From the NCBI RefSeq assembly GCF_000177375.1, contig NZ_ADFR01000014.1, positions 1 through 64,000 of the forward strand: 64,000 bases of DNA, given 5' to 3'. Shown here piece after piece: positions 1 through 7,377 of this stretch. The DNA comes from Bulleidia extructa W1219 (GTDB lineage Bacteria; Bacillota_I; Bacilli_A; Erysipelotrichales; Erysipelotrichaceae). The first letter of the stretch is position 1, and every line of letters starts with the position of its first letter. Both the position numbers and the translations under genes were made by a program. The notes under the pieces are model-generated. The model saw only the letters and a list, made by a program, of their open reading frames with translations. It was not told where the DNA came from and made no database searches.

Positions 1-2429
1 CAAGCAGTTATAAGATGGTGATACCGGAGAGTGTCAAAGAGATTGGTGAACGAGCGTTTGCGAATAGTGAAAATTTGAAGACCTTGACATTAAATAAAAA
101 TATTACATTAATTGCTGATAACTCTTTTGAAAATTGTTCTTCTTTAGAACTTGAATTCCCATTAAATTATGTTTGTTTGGAACATGTTTTTAAAAAGAAT
201 ATTCCTTATAAATTGATTATTGGAGAACATAAAATGAATGCCGGTATTTTGAATGAAAAATCCAGCAGATTCAAGGTGGATGGAATAACGCCTGAAGGAT
301 ATTATAACTGTAGTATTCAATATGAAGTGGATTCTAATAAGTTTGCCGCATTGAAAAATAAGATGATTCGAATGAGATTGGATAATAATACTAGAATGGT
401 CTACTCTTCTATTAAGATGAATGGTCAGAAACTGACAAATATTTCTATGATAGATCACTTGTTATCCATTCCTGTTACAGAAAATCACGGCACAATTTCC
501 TTTTTATTGAAACCATTTAATGGAATTCAAGCAAAAGCCTTTGCGTCATTTAGTTATAGTGATTCTGATAAAAAAATGGATGATTTAATTGGTTATATTT
601 CTTCAAGCGAGGCTGGCATTACGTGTGAAACACCTTCTTTTACTTCTGAAAAAACATTTGAAATTCAGGGTTATTCTAAAGCTGATGCTGTTGTTAAAAT
701 CTTTATAGATGAGAAATTACAGGGAGAAGTCAAGACAGATCATAAAGGGTTTTATAAGTATTCTCTTCACCATAATTTCAATACTTTTGGTAGTCATACA
801 ATCAAAGTGAATCTAAATGAAACGAATAAATGGGTCTTGAAGAAGGTTGTGTTTGATCCAAATCATCCTGAATTAGAGAAATTTGAAATGATTTATTCTA
901 ACCATCATTTGGAAGCTGGAAATGACTATCATTCTGTTGATTTGTTGAAAAATGATATTTCTTATGTTACGGCTTGGTATAACAGACCATTGACATTTAA
1001 AATCAAGTATAAAAATGATAAAAATATCGGAGCTGTTTTCCTAAACGGTTACATCGAAGGTAAGAAGGCCATGATACAGATGTTTAAGGATAAAAAGACC
1101 GGAGAATGGGTTAATAAGTATCCATTTGTTCCATCTGATCCTTTAAAACTGCCTTCTTCTATTTGGCCAACCGTGATTAGAAAAGATCAACTAAAGACGG
1201 AGAATGATGATAAAATTGATCTTGATTTAAAGAAAAATGAAAAGTTAGACAAGTCGGTTGCAAGAATGTCTAAAAACTATTTCAGTGAGACTTTAAAAAT
1301 TAAAAAAGATGACATCAAACCGGGGTTCAGTCGTAAAATTGATAAAAATAAAACCTCTTCGTCTTTGTTGGCTTTAGCACAAACATACGACAAACTGATT
1401 TCATCTTCAGAAGTGGAATATGACTCTATATTAGCTGAGTATAAACATTCGCTTGCTAGTTATATCAAATCCAGTGTTTCCAAATTTAAGAAGATGAATG
1501 GCATCACCATTGAAAAAAATCCAAATATTGAAGTAGTCAGCAACATTGCCATGAATATGCTTTCCATCGGATTAGGTGAATTAAACGCTGACTTAGGATT
1601 TGTATTTGATACGATCACAAATACCATAGATGTCTATACCTGTTATTACTATATGTTTAGAGTTTTAGCGGCTATTGAAAACAATAACAAAGCTGATTTG
1701 AAAAAGTATGGAAATCTGCTTATTAGAAAATCACTTGTTGCCAGTTTTAATATATATTCTCTTTTCAATCCCACACAAGGTTTAGCAAACGCCATCACCA
1801 TGGGACTATTTAGTTTTGCATTAGAAAAAATTTTAGATGGAATAGATTTTGCAACTGGTATAGAATTTCTCGTGAATTTGCCAAAGATCATCAGAGATCC
1901 AAGTGGCTATGTGTATGAGGCGGTGACTTCTAATCGAATTGAAGGGGCGGTTGTTTCTATTTATCATCAAGATTTAGTCAATGGTACTCCGGTTTTTTGG
2001 GAGTCGGCTAAGTTTGGACAAGAGAATAACCAAATTACAAAAGCGGATGGTAAATATGGTTGGAATGTGCCGGAAGGAAATTGGCAAGTGCGTTGCCAAA
2101 AACCGGGGTATGAAAATTACACCAGCGGATGGATTAAAGTACCACCACAACATGATGACATTAATATCGGTTTGATTTCCAAAGAAACGCCGACATTATC
2201 AAATGGAATCAGAAAGGATGATGGTATCGAATTGAATTTCAGTAAGTACATGAAACCGGATTCGGTTAAGAATATGGTGATTAACGATGAAAAAGGTGAA
2301 GTGTTTGCGAAAAAATACATTCTTAAAATCAAAAATAAAGGAAAAGTAGCGTATTCTTTGAAGACTAACGGAAAAATAAAGAGCTATGCCGGTATTTCTA
2401 TGGATGAAAAAACAATGGTCTTAAAGTGA
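1..2429 (+). CDS. BspA-like LRR and Ig-like repeat surface protein, 5'-truncated by the window edge
   Basis: The reading frame is already open at the left edge (codons from base 3 read SSYK before the first ATG at 15), so the gene starts outside the window. The first 45 or so visible residues resemble LRR_5/BspA-type leucine-rich repeats (VIPESVKEIGERAFANSENL). An Ig-like domain follows near bases 630-840 and a long helical, Lys-rich middle section comes after it. Near 1880-2180 there is a carboxypeptidase-regulatory-like fold (ADGKYGWNVPEGNWQVRCQ). The last residues (GIELNFSKYMKPDSVKN) resemble an SbsA-type Ig-like domain. No LPXTG or transmembrane anchor is seen at the C-terminus, and the last domain looks cut short. 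Probably a cell-surface or secreted binding protein; its ligand cannot be inferred. Confidence 0.7.
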   Translation, partial: SSYKMVIPESVKEIGERAFANSENLKTLTLNKNITLIADNSFENCSSLELEFPLNYVCLEHVFKKNIPYKLIIGEHKMNAGILNEKSSRFKVDGITPEGYYNCSIQYEVDSNKFAALKNKMIRMRLDNNTRMVYSSIKMNGQKLTNISMIDHLLSIPVTENHGTISFLLKPFNGIQAKAFASFSYSDSDKKMDDLIGYISSSEAGITCETPSFTSEKTFEIQGYSKADAVVKIFIDEKLQGEVKTDHKGFYKYSLHHNFNTFGSHTIKVNLNETNKWVLKKVVFDPNHPELEKFEMIYSNHHLEAGNDYHSVDLLKNDISYVTAWYNRPLTFKIKYKNDKNIGAVFLNGYIEGKKAMIQMFKDKKTGEWVNKYPFVPSDPLKLPSSIWPTVIRKDQLKTENDDKIDLDLKKNEKLDKSVARMSKNYFSETLKIKKDDIKPGFSRKIDKNKTSSSLLALAQTYDKLISSSEVEYDSILAEYKHSLASYIKSSVSKFKKMNGITIEKNPNIEVVSNIAMNMLSIGLGELNADLGFVFDTITNTIDVYTCYYYMFRVLAAIENNNKADLKKYGNLLIRKSLVASFNIYSLFNPTQGLANAITMGLFSFALEKILDGIDFATGIEFLVNLPKIIRDPSGYVYEAVTSNRIEGAVVSIYHQDLVNGTPVFWESAKFGQENNQITKADGKYGWNVPEGNWQVRCQKPGYENYTSGWIKVPPQHDDINIGLISKETPTLSNGIRKDDGIELNFSKYMKPDSVKNMVINDEKGEVFAKKYILKIKNKGKVAYSLKTNGKIKSYAGISMDEKTMVLK

Positions 2430-2496
2430 AAATGGATCATTAATCCCTATTTTACTCGATTTTCAAAGGGTTTTCAAAGAAAAATGGGGAAAAAGG

Positions 2497-2526
2497 TTGA
2501 CATAGAAATTATCTGTGAAATAGAAT
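2497..2526 (+). promoter_or_regulatory. Sigma-A type promoter of the Tad pilus operon
   Basis: A perfect TTGACA (-35) at 2497-2502 is separated by 18 bases from TAGAAT (-10) at 2521-2526. It lies about 80 bases upstream of the first Tad gene. This is the only good promoter visible before the chain of overlapping genes ending at 11943, so it probably drives the whole operon. Confidence 0.7.
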
Positions 2527-2606
2527 AGAGTCGGGAAGCAAGATGAGATTGGTAAGTCATTGCTAACTATAGGACATATATAAAAGTACAAGAGGGAGGG
2601 ATATTC

Positions 2607-2852
2607 TTGAGAATATCGGTTTCACATGTGATTCTATCTGTTTTGGTTGCCGTGATTTATTTTTTCTTAGCTCCTAAAATAGCAGATTGGGTCTTACAAG
2701 AAAAAAAGAAAAGACGTAAAAAGTCACTAGAAATCAAAGAATTAAATCCATATTGCTGGTATGCTGTTGGCTTGGTATCGTTGGTGGCAACTTATTTTGC
2801 ATTAGAAAAGTTTGATGTCGTTCATCTTTCTTTCTTTCTTTCTTGTGTTTGA
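2607..2852 (+). CDS. N-terminal part of the prepilin peptidase, out of frame with the catalytic part
   Basis: A TTG start is placed 7 bases after a strong AGGGAGG site. The 81 residues contain one transmembrane helix (residues 5-26), a basic stretch (KKKRRKK) and the start of a second helix (YCWYAVGLVSLVATYFAL). It is the first gene of the Tad operon. The frame closes at a TGA just after a (CTTT)4 repeat (2826-2844), while the catalytic part of an A24-type prepilin peptidase continues in the +1 frame across the same repeat. Removing one CTTT unit joins the two frames into one 224-residue protein with smooth membrane-helix sequence over the junction (VVHLSFFLVFELF). I read this as the N-terminal portion of one peptidase gene, in an off or frameshifted state. 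An independent small membrane protein is the alternative. Confidence 0.6.
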   Translation: MRISVSHVILSVLVAVIYFFLAPKIADWVLQEKKKRRKKSLEIKELNPYCWYAVGLVSLVATYFALEKFDVVHLSFFLSCV

Positions 2853-3285
2853 ATTATTTGCGGCTGTGATTTCGATGATTGATTTTAGAGCAAGAATTAT
2901 TCCAAATGAATTGGTGATGATTCTTTCGGCGATTGGTTTTATTTATTCACTTGTCACGAAAGGACTTCAAGGACTTGGAGTAGCTCTCATCGCACCTGTT
3001 GTATTGTTTATCCTATTTATGATCATTATGGTCGGCTTTCAAAAATTAACGGGTAAACAATTTGTGATGGGGGCCGGTGATTTGAAATTGATGATGGCTG
3101 CTTCGTTGGTTGTCGGTAATTTAGCCGGTTTTCAGATTTTTCTATTGGGTATGGCTGGTTTTATGATGGCTTATATTTTAATTGGTCTTGGTTTGAAAAA
3201 AATCACATTATATTCTCTGTATCCTATGGCTGCTTTTATTATGCTGGGGATGTTGTTGGGTTTGTTTGAAAGGGTTTTGATATGA
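2812..3285 (+). CDS. Type IV prepilin peptidase catalytic domain (TadV/CpaA-like, family A24)
   Basis: This integral-membrane aspartic peptidase would cleave and mature Flp pilins and TadE-type pseudopilins at the cytoplasmic face of the membrane. Both catalytic aspartates of the family are visible: D24 in MIDFRARIIPNELV and D90 in the GxGD motif MGAGDLKLM. About five hydrophobic segments span the 157 residues. Many TadV/CpaA proteins are only about 140-170 residues, so this part could work alone from the TTG at 2812 or ATG at 2815, although no good ribosome binding site precedes either. The frame overlaps the upstream 81-residue frame by 41 bases across a CTTT repeat, suggesting one split gene. 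Its stop overlaps the next start (ATGA), so the pilin genes are translationally coupled to it. Confidence 0.8.
   Translation: MMSFIFLSFFLVFELFAAVISMIDFRARIIPNELVMILSAIGFIYSLVTKGLQGLGVALIAPVVLFILFMIIMVGFQKLTGKQFVMGAGDLKLMMAASLVVGNLAGFQIFLLGMAGFMMAYILIGLGLKKITLYSLYPMAAFIMLGMLLGLFERVLI
2826..2844 (+). repeat. (CTTT)4 tetranucleotide tract inside the prepilin peptidase gene
   Basis: Four perfect CTTT units plus a partial CTT lie exactly where the two peptidase reading frames overlap. The present number leaves the N-terminal frame ending in TGA at 2850-2852. With three units (or six) the frames are continuous. Tetranucleotide tracts in coding sequence are a known substrate for slipped-strand phase variation, although four units is short. 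Confidence 0.85.
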
Positions 3286-3458
3286 GTATTGAAGAATGGA
3301 AAAGTGAAGATGGACAAGCCATGACGGAATATGGCTTATTGATTGGGATTCTGGTTGTTGCTTTATTGTTAGTGATTGGGGCTACAGCCGGTTCTATTGT
3401 AAACCTCTATGAGGTACGGATTAGACCGATTTTACTGAATGCTTTAGTTGGTCGTTAA
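3282..3458 (+). CDS. Flp/Fap-type pilin, first copy
   Basis: A short gene of 58 residues whose ATG overlaps the prepilin peptidase stop (ATGA). It has the class III prepilin signature: a charged leader (MSIEEWKSED), the cleavage Gly11, then QAMTEYG with Glu at +5 and Tyr at +6, followed by one hydrophobic helix (LLIGILVVALLLVIGATAG). Cleavage after Gly11 would give a mature pilin of about 47 residues. The C-terminal tail (VRIRPILLNALVGR) is basic, unlike the neutral second copy, so the two pilins are not simple duplicates. It may be a minor pilin or an alternative major subunit of the Tad fibre. Confidence 0.85.
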   Translation: MSIEEWKSEDGQAMTEYGLLIGILVVALLLVIGATAGSIVNLYEVRIRPILLNALVGR

Positions 3459-3516
3459 GATTGGTTATAAATCTGAAAAGATTTGTAATAAAAAAATAAA
3501 GAAAGGAGAAAAAGGC

Positions 3517-3687
3517 ATGAAGAATTTTATGAATTGGTTCACAGAAGAAGAAAGTGGACAAGGAATGGTTGAATATGGTTTGATTATCGCTTTGATTGCA
3601 GTTGTATTGATTGTGGCTTTACAAGCTATGCAAGGCGGAATCGCAAATACATTCCAAGCAATTACTAATGCTTTACAACGACCATAA
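3517..3687 (+). CDS. Flp/Fap-type pilin, second copy
   Basis: The ATG at 3517 follows a strong GAAAGGAG site, the best ribosome binding site in this part of the operon, which favours this start over the upstream GTG at 3448 and suggests high expression. The 56-residue product has leader MKNFMNWFTEEES, cleavage Gly14, then QGMVEYG (Glu +5, Tyr +6) and a hydrophobic helix LIIALIAVVLIVAL. The mature form would be about 42 residues. The short, simple tail is typical of the major Flp subunit. It sits between the first pilin and the TadE-like genes. Confidence 0.9.
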   Translation: MKNFMNWFTEEESGQGMVEYGLIIALIAVVLIVALQAMQGGIANTFQAITNALQRP

Positions 3688-3764
3688 GGCATCGTTTTTT
3701 GGAGCTGGTAAAAGGGGGTATGGTGTCAAAGCTATACCCCACTATTTTAGAAAAGGAGGATAAT

Positions 3765-4292
3765 GTGTTATTAAAGAAGATAACCCGATTTTTAAAAAGA
3801 GAAGATGGTCAGAGTTTTATTGAGTTTGCGTTGGTGTTGCCTATTTTAATAACAGTATTGTCCGTGGTATTTGATGTGGTTCGTATTGTTGATGCCAAGA
3901 TGGTACTGAATAATGTGGCGGGAGAAATATCAAGAACGTTTGTCATGCAAATTGAAGGGGTAAGTCAGGACGAGAATTCTGTTATCGAGAGGGTCAAAGA
4001 AAATTTTAAGGATCGTTTAGATGTTAAACGATTGAATGTGACAATTTCAGGACAAACACCAATATCAGCTAAGTATACCTTGAGAGGATGTTGGCTGAAG
4101 GATGCGGACGAAACTGGTTATTGTAAACCGGGTCATATCCATGAAAAAGAAAAAAATTATCGGTATAAAGAGTTAGTGGTGAATGTACAGTACAATGTTG
4201 ATGTTATTTTGCCATTATCAAGGGTGGTATTGGGAAGAGATTCAGTCAGTGCTTCTACCCGTTTTATTGCGAAAGTAGGTGTTAAGCCTTGA
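3765..4292 (+). CDS. TadE-like pseudopilin 1
   Basis: The GTG start at 3765 lies 5 bases after AAAGGAGG, much better than the TTG at 3699, giving 175 residues. The N-terminus has a prepilin-peptidase site: MLLKKITRFLKRED, Gly15, then QSFIEFALVLPIL with Glu at +5, and a hydrophobic helix. The remainder is an exported soluble domain with a Cys pair (RGCWLKDADETGYC). TadE-family pseudopilins are processed by the same peptidase as Flp and are needed for fibre assembly. The stop overlaps the next start (TTGA). Confidence 0.8.
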   Translation: MLLKKITRFLKREDGQSFIEFALVLPILITVLSVVFDVVRIVDAKMVLNNVAGEISRTFVMQIEGVSQDENSVIERVKENFKDRLDVKRLNVTISGQTPISAKYTLRGCWLKDADETGYCKPGHIHEKEKNYRYKELVVNVQYNVDVILPLSRVVLGRDSVSASTRFIAKVGVKP

Positions 4293-4822
4293 AAAAAATT
4301 TGGAAAAAAATAGGAAAAACTGAATGTGGACAAGCCATGGTTGAGTTTGCTTTAACGGCTGTGATGTTTTTTGCAGTGGTTTTTGCGGTAGTGGATATCG
4401 GATGGATAGGATATCAAATGGTTGCTTTTGATTATGGGTATCAACATGTCAGCTGGAATTTCTTTTTCGAATGGGACGGTTCGGTTAGACGAAAACAAGG
4501 AGAAGCCGGACTGAGTGATAATGAACTGATTAAAAGAAGGCTCGTTTCTTCCATTCGAATGGTAAATCCGAATGATTTAACGGTTAGTAATGGAAAATTC
4601 ACTTTTTATAAAGAAAAATTCGGTAAAACTTTTTTGCGTGGGGATAAGGAATCAATAACGAAAGATACAAAAATGAGTATGAATATTCAAGCGACGATAG
4701 AGTATCGTGTTAGAGCCTTAACGCCACTTGGTCTATATTTCTTTAATCAAAATGGAGAAAGGGGCATTGTTCTTAGAAAACAACTCAATCGATATAGACT
4801 ATTATCTGAGAGGACTGAATAA
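4289..4822 (+). CDS. TadE-like pseudopilin 2
   Basis: This 177-residue protein starts with TTG overlapping the previous stop, implying translational coupling. Its leader MKKIWKKIGKTEC is followed by Gly14 and QAMVEFALTAVMFF, with the conserved Glu at +5 and a hydrophobic helix, so it should be processed by the prepilin peptidase. The extracytoplasmic part is rich in aromatic residues at first (GYQHVSWNFFFEWDGS) and then basic. It is a second TadE-family minor component and may form a heteromer with the first. Confidence 0.75.
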   Translation: MKKIWKKIGKTECGQAMVEFALTAVMFFAVVFAVVDIGWIGYQMVAFDYGYQHVSWNFFFEWDGSVRRKQGEAGLSDNELIKRRLVSSIRMVNPNDLTVSNGKFTFYKEKFGKTFLRGDKESITKDTKMSMNIQATIEYRVRALTPLGLYFFNQNGERGIVLRKQLNRYRLLSERTE

Positions 4823-5451
4823 TGAAGATGAACATCAGGAAATGGATCAAAGAGGAAAAAGGTTCCTATATTGTGATTTTTGCATTATTTCTAACTGTCT
4901 TATTGGGGATGATTTCCTTGGCTGTTGATGTCGGGATGATGTACCTCAAAAAGAATAGGATGTATGAAATAGTTCAAGTTATGAGAGATTTACGGTTTAC
5001 GAAATATGCAGAGTCAACCTTAATTCATGTTTTGCATGGAAAGGACCCTGCTCGAGAAATATCCCAAGAAATGGTGAAATACGCTCGCTTGAATGGGTTT
5101 GAAGGTGAGATTAGAATTACTTATGTTGAAGAGCACCCGTACGATGACAACGGCAAACCGGCAGACCCTCGCTACTATAGGAGATATAGGATTTATATTC
5201 TTTTGATTGATACGTATCAAACGACAACATTAAGAGCTCTGAATTTTTTAGGAAGGAACTTTGATACGGTTTTAATTAGAAGTGGTATTGCAGGAAGTGG
5301 ACATCGATGGAATGGTGGCGGTGATGCGGTTGTGTATCGCCCGTACGTTCCGGGGGCACAAAGTGCTACCTATGTCAGCAAAGGCAAAGGAAATTTGTCA
5401 GTAGAAAAATCAGCAACTTTGGATCGATATAATTATGGAAATCATTATTAA
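4822..5451 (+). CDS. TadG-like pilus-associated membrane protein
   Basis: The 209-residue product begins MKMNIRKWIKEEKG followed by SYIVIFALFLTVLLGMISL, a hydrophobic helix placed like a class III prepilin, but +5 is Ile instead of Glu. This suits TadG-type proteins, which have a TadE-like N-terminus and are often uncleaved anchors. The rest is exported, Tyr- and Arg-rich, with no recognised von Willebrand domain, which is present in longer TadG proteins. The start overlaps the preceding stop (TAATG). It probably links pilus base and envelope; this is inferred from position and N-terminus only. Confidence 0.65.
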   Translation: MKMNIRKWIKEEKGSYIVIFALFLTVLLGMISLAVDVGMMYLKKNRMYEIVQVMRDLRFTKYAESTLIHVLHGKDPAREISQEMVKYARLNGFEGEIRITYVEEHPYDDNGKPADPRYYRRYRIYILLIDTYQTTTLRALNFLGRNFDTVLIRSGIAGSGHRWNGGGDAVVYRPYVPGAQSATYVSKGKGNLSVEKSATLDRYNYGNHY

Positions 5452-5472
5452 TAAAAGAAGGAAGGAAATATA

Positions 5473-6159
5473 ATGAAAAAAATCAAATTTATTGCGGCTA
5501 TCTCAGGAGCCTTAACCATGGTGTTTCTCGCTTTGTTCCTGATTAGTTCATCGGCTGGAAGAGGAGCTCAAAGCACAGCAGTTTATGTGGCGAGTAAGAA
5601 CATCAAAGCAAATCAACAGATCACAGAGGATATGTTGGAATATAAAAAAGTACCGGGGAACTTGGTGGTAGAAGGTGCGGCTAAAAATAAAGATGAACTT
5701 TTGGGAAAAATGGCCAAAGTAGATATCTTAAAGAATAGCGTTATTTCTAAAGAAAATGTGTATAAAGAAGGAGAACCGGAAAAAAACGGTGGTTTAACTT
5801 ATGTCATTGCAAAGGGAAAAAGAGCGATCAGTTTCCCGGTTGAATATAGTACCGGTATTTCTTCACTGTTACGTGGTGGGGATCGCGTGGACATCATTTT
5901 GACGCGTGCAAAAGACAGTAATTTTGTTTCTAAAACGATTTTGTCGAATGTTAAGATTCTGGCGTTAGGAAATGACTATTCAGTTGGTGTCAATAAGTCT
6001 GGTTCGGAAGGAAAATCTTATTCAACTGTAACAGTTGAATTAAGTCCTGAAGATTGTGTGAAGTTAATGAATGGTTCTAAGGCTGGTACATTGTCTTTGA
6101 GTTTGAGAACGCCAGGAGACAATTCATCATCTAGTAAGAGTGAGTACGTTTCTGATTAA
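5473..6159 (+). CDS. cpaB: Flp pilus assembly protein CpaB (RcpC-like, SAF domain)
   Basis: The 228-residue protein has an N-terminal transmembrane helix (FIAAISGALTMVFLALFLI) and a SAF-type domain starting at VYVASKNIKANQQITEDMLEY, the hallmark of CpaB/RcpC. In Gram-negatives CpaB sits in the periplasm by the secretin. Here no secretin gene exists, so it probably acts in the cell-wall space as a pilus-guiding component. It has a clean ribosome binding site (GAAGGAAAT) and sits between the TadG-like and CpaE genes, the usual order in Tad loci. Confidence 0.85.
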   Translation: MKKIKFIAAISGALTMVFLALFLISSSAGRGAQSTAVYVASKNIKANQQITEDMLEYKKVPGNLVVEGAAKNKDELLGKMAKVDILKNSVISKENVYKEGEPEKNGGLTYVIAKGKRAISFPVEYSTGISSLLRGGDRVDIILTRAKDSNFVSKTILSNVKILALGNDYSVGVNKSGSEGKSYSTVTVELSPEDCVKLMNGSKAGTLSLSLRTPGDNSSSSKSEYVSD

Positions 6160-6180
6160 GATAGGGTATTGGAGGAAAAA

Positions 6181-7377
6181 ATGTCATTAAGAACAATTGT
6201 ATATGGAGCTTCCCAACAGGAAATTAAATTAATTGAAGATCACTTGGTGGAAGATCAGGAAATTGAAGTGGTATATCACTCCTTAAACTTACCGGTAGCG
6301 GGAGATGATGTAGCGAAGATTCAACCGGATTTGGTTTTGGTTTATGGAGCCGCTTCGGAATGGGCCTATAAAATAGCTGGTCAAATTTATACGATGTTTC
6401 CGAATATTGTCACGATTGTTATGTCGGATTTGACGGATGAATCAGTGGCTAGACAGGTATTAAATGCCGGAACTTCAGGTTTTATCTGTCCGATTCCGAC
6501 CGATCATAATGAAACTTGTGATGCGATCAAGCGCATTTATTCAAATTCCAAATCAAGAATTGATTTGATTTTGGAAAAATCCGGTGCGCCAAGAAAAGCG
6601 GAAATGATAACGGTTTTCGGAACGAAAGGTGGCATTGGTAAAACGACGTTGGCAACAAATTTAGCAGTTTCTTTAGCCAAACAAAAGCTAAAGGTCTGCA
6701 TTTTGGACTTTGATATGCGTTTTGGGGATGCTCATATGTTCTTGGGGGTTGAAGTGAAAGAAACGGTGACGGATATGCTTCAAGAACAACGAGTTCCAAC
6801 GATTGATACCATTCGACGCTTTTTTGTAAGTCATCATTCAGGGGTGAAATTATTGGGTTCGCCATCCAGTCCTGAATACGCTAGTGATATTTCGGGAGAA
6901 CAATTGGAGCCGGTGATCAACTTGTTAAGAGCTCATTACGATTATGTGATTGTGGATGTATCACCGGAATTTTCAGACATTAATTTATTGATGTTGGAAA
7001 TGTCTAATACGGTTTTATTTATGACTTCTTTGGATATTGCGGCGTTGAAGAATGCCAAGAAGAGTTTATTGATTTTGGATTCCTTAAATTTAAAGGGAAA
7101 GGTAAAATTGATTGTTTCTCGTGAATTTAAGGGTGATATTAGCTTGAAAGATGTTGAAAAAGTAATGGGCTTGAAAGTGGAAGCTTCCATTCCAGATGGG
7201 TATCTAGATGCTACAAAAGCTTTAAATCAAGGAGAACCGATCGTTCTTTTCAATGAAAAATCAGCTATTTCAGAAGCGGTAGATCGTTTTTCATACCGTA
7301 TTTCTAGAAAAGTTGAACTTAACCGTAATGATAAGACGAAGAAAAAGTCGGCCTTTAAATTTGGAGGCAGAAAATAA
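6181..7377 (+). CDS. cpaE: CpaE/TadZ-like ParA-family pilus localisation ATPase
   Basis: The ATG at 6181 directly follows GGAGGAAAAA and is preferred over the in-frame TTG at 6169, giving 398 residues. The N-terminal ~130 residues look like a response-regulator receiver fold (degenerate). The rest is a MinD/ParA ATPase with the deviant Walker A KGGIGKTT at 149-156 and a following DFDMRFGD motif. CpaE/TadZ proteins position the Tad machinery in the cell. The stop overlaps the cpaF start (TAATG), typical for this partner pair. Confidence 0.88.
   Translation: MSLRTIVYGASQQEIKLIEDHLVEDQEIEVVYHSLNLPVAGDDVAKIQPDLVLVYGAASEWAYKIAGQIYTMFPNIVTIVMSDLTDESVARQVLNAGTSGFICPIPTDHNETCDAIKRIYSNSKSRIDLILEKSGAPRKAEMITVFGTKGGIGKTTLATNLAVSLAKQKLKVCILDFDMRFGDAHMFLGVEVKETVTDMLQEQRVPTIDTIRRFFVSHHSGVKLLGSPSSPEYASDISGEQLEPVINLLRAHYDYVIVDVSPEFSDINLLMLEMSNTVLFMTSLDIAALKNAKKSLLILDSLNLKGKVKLIVSREFKGDISLKDVEKVMGLKVEASIPDGYLDATKALNQGEPIVLFNEKSAISEAVDRFSYRISRKVELNRNDKTKKKSAFKFGGRK

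Noticed and set aside
162-458. Minus-strand open frame of 98 codons inside the LRR gene
   Set aside because: No ribosome binding site, low-complexity His/Ile-rich translation, and it lies fully within a clear coding region on the other strand.
2812-2852. Programmed ribosomal frameshift in the prepilin peptidase
   Set aside because: A +1 shift would be needed and no classical slippery site with stop or stem-loop stimulator is evident; repeat slippage explains the frames better.
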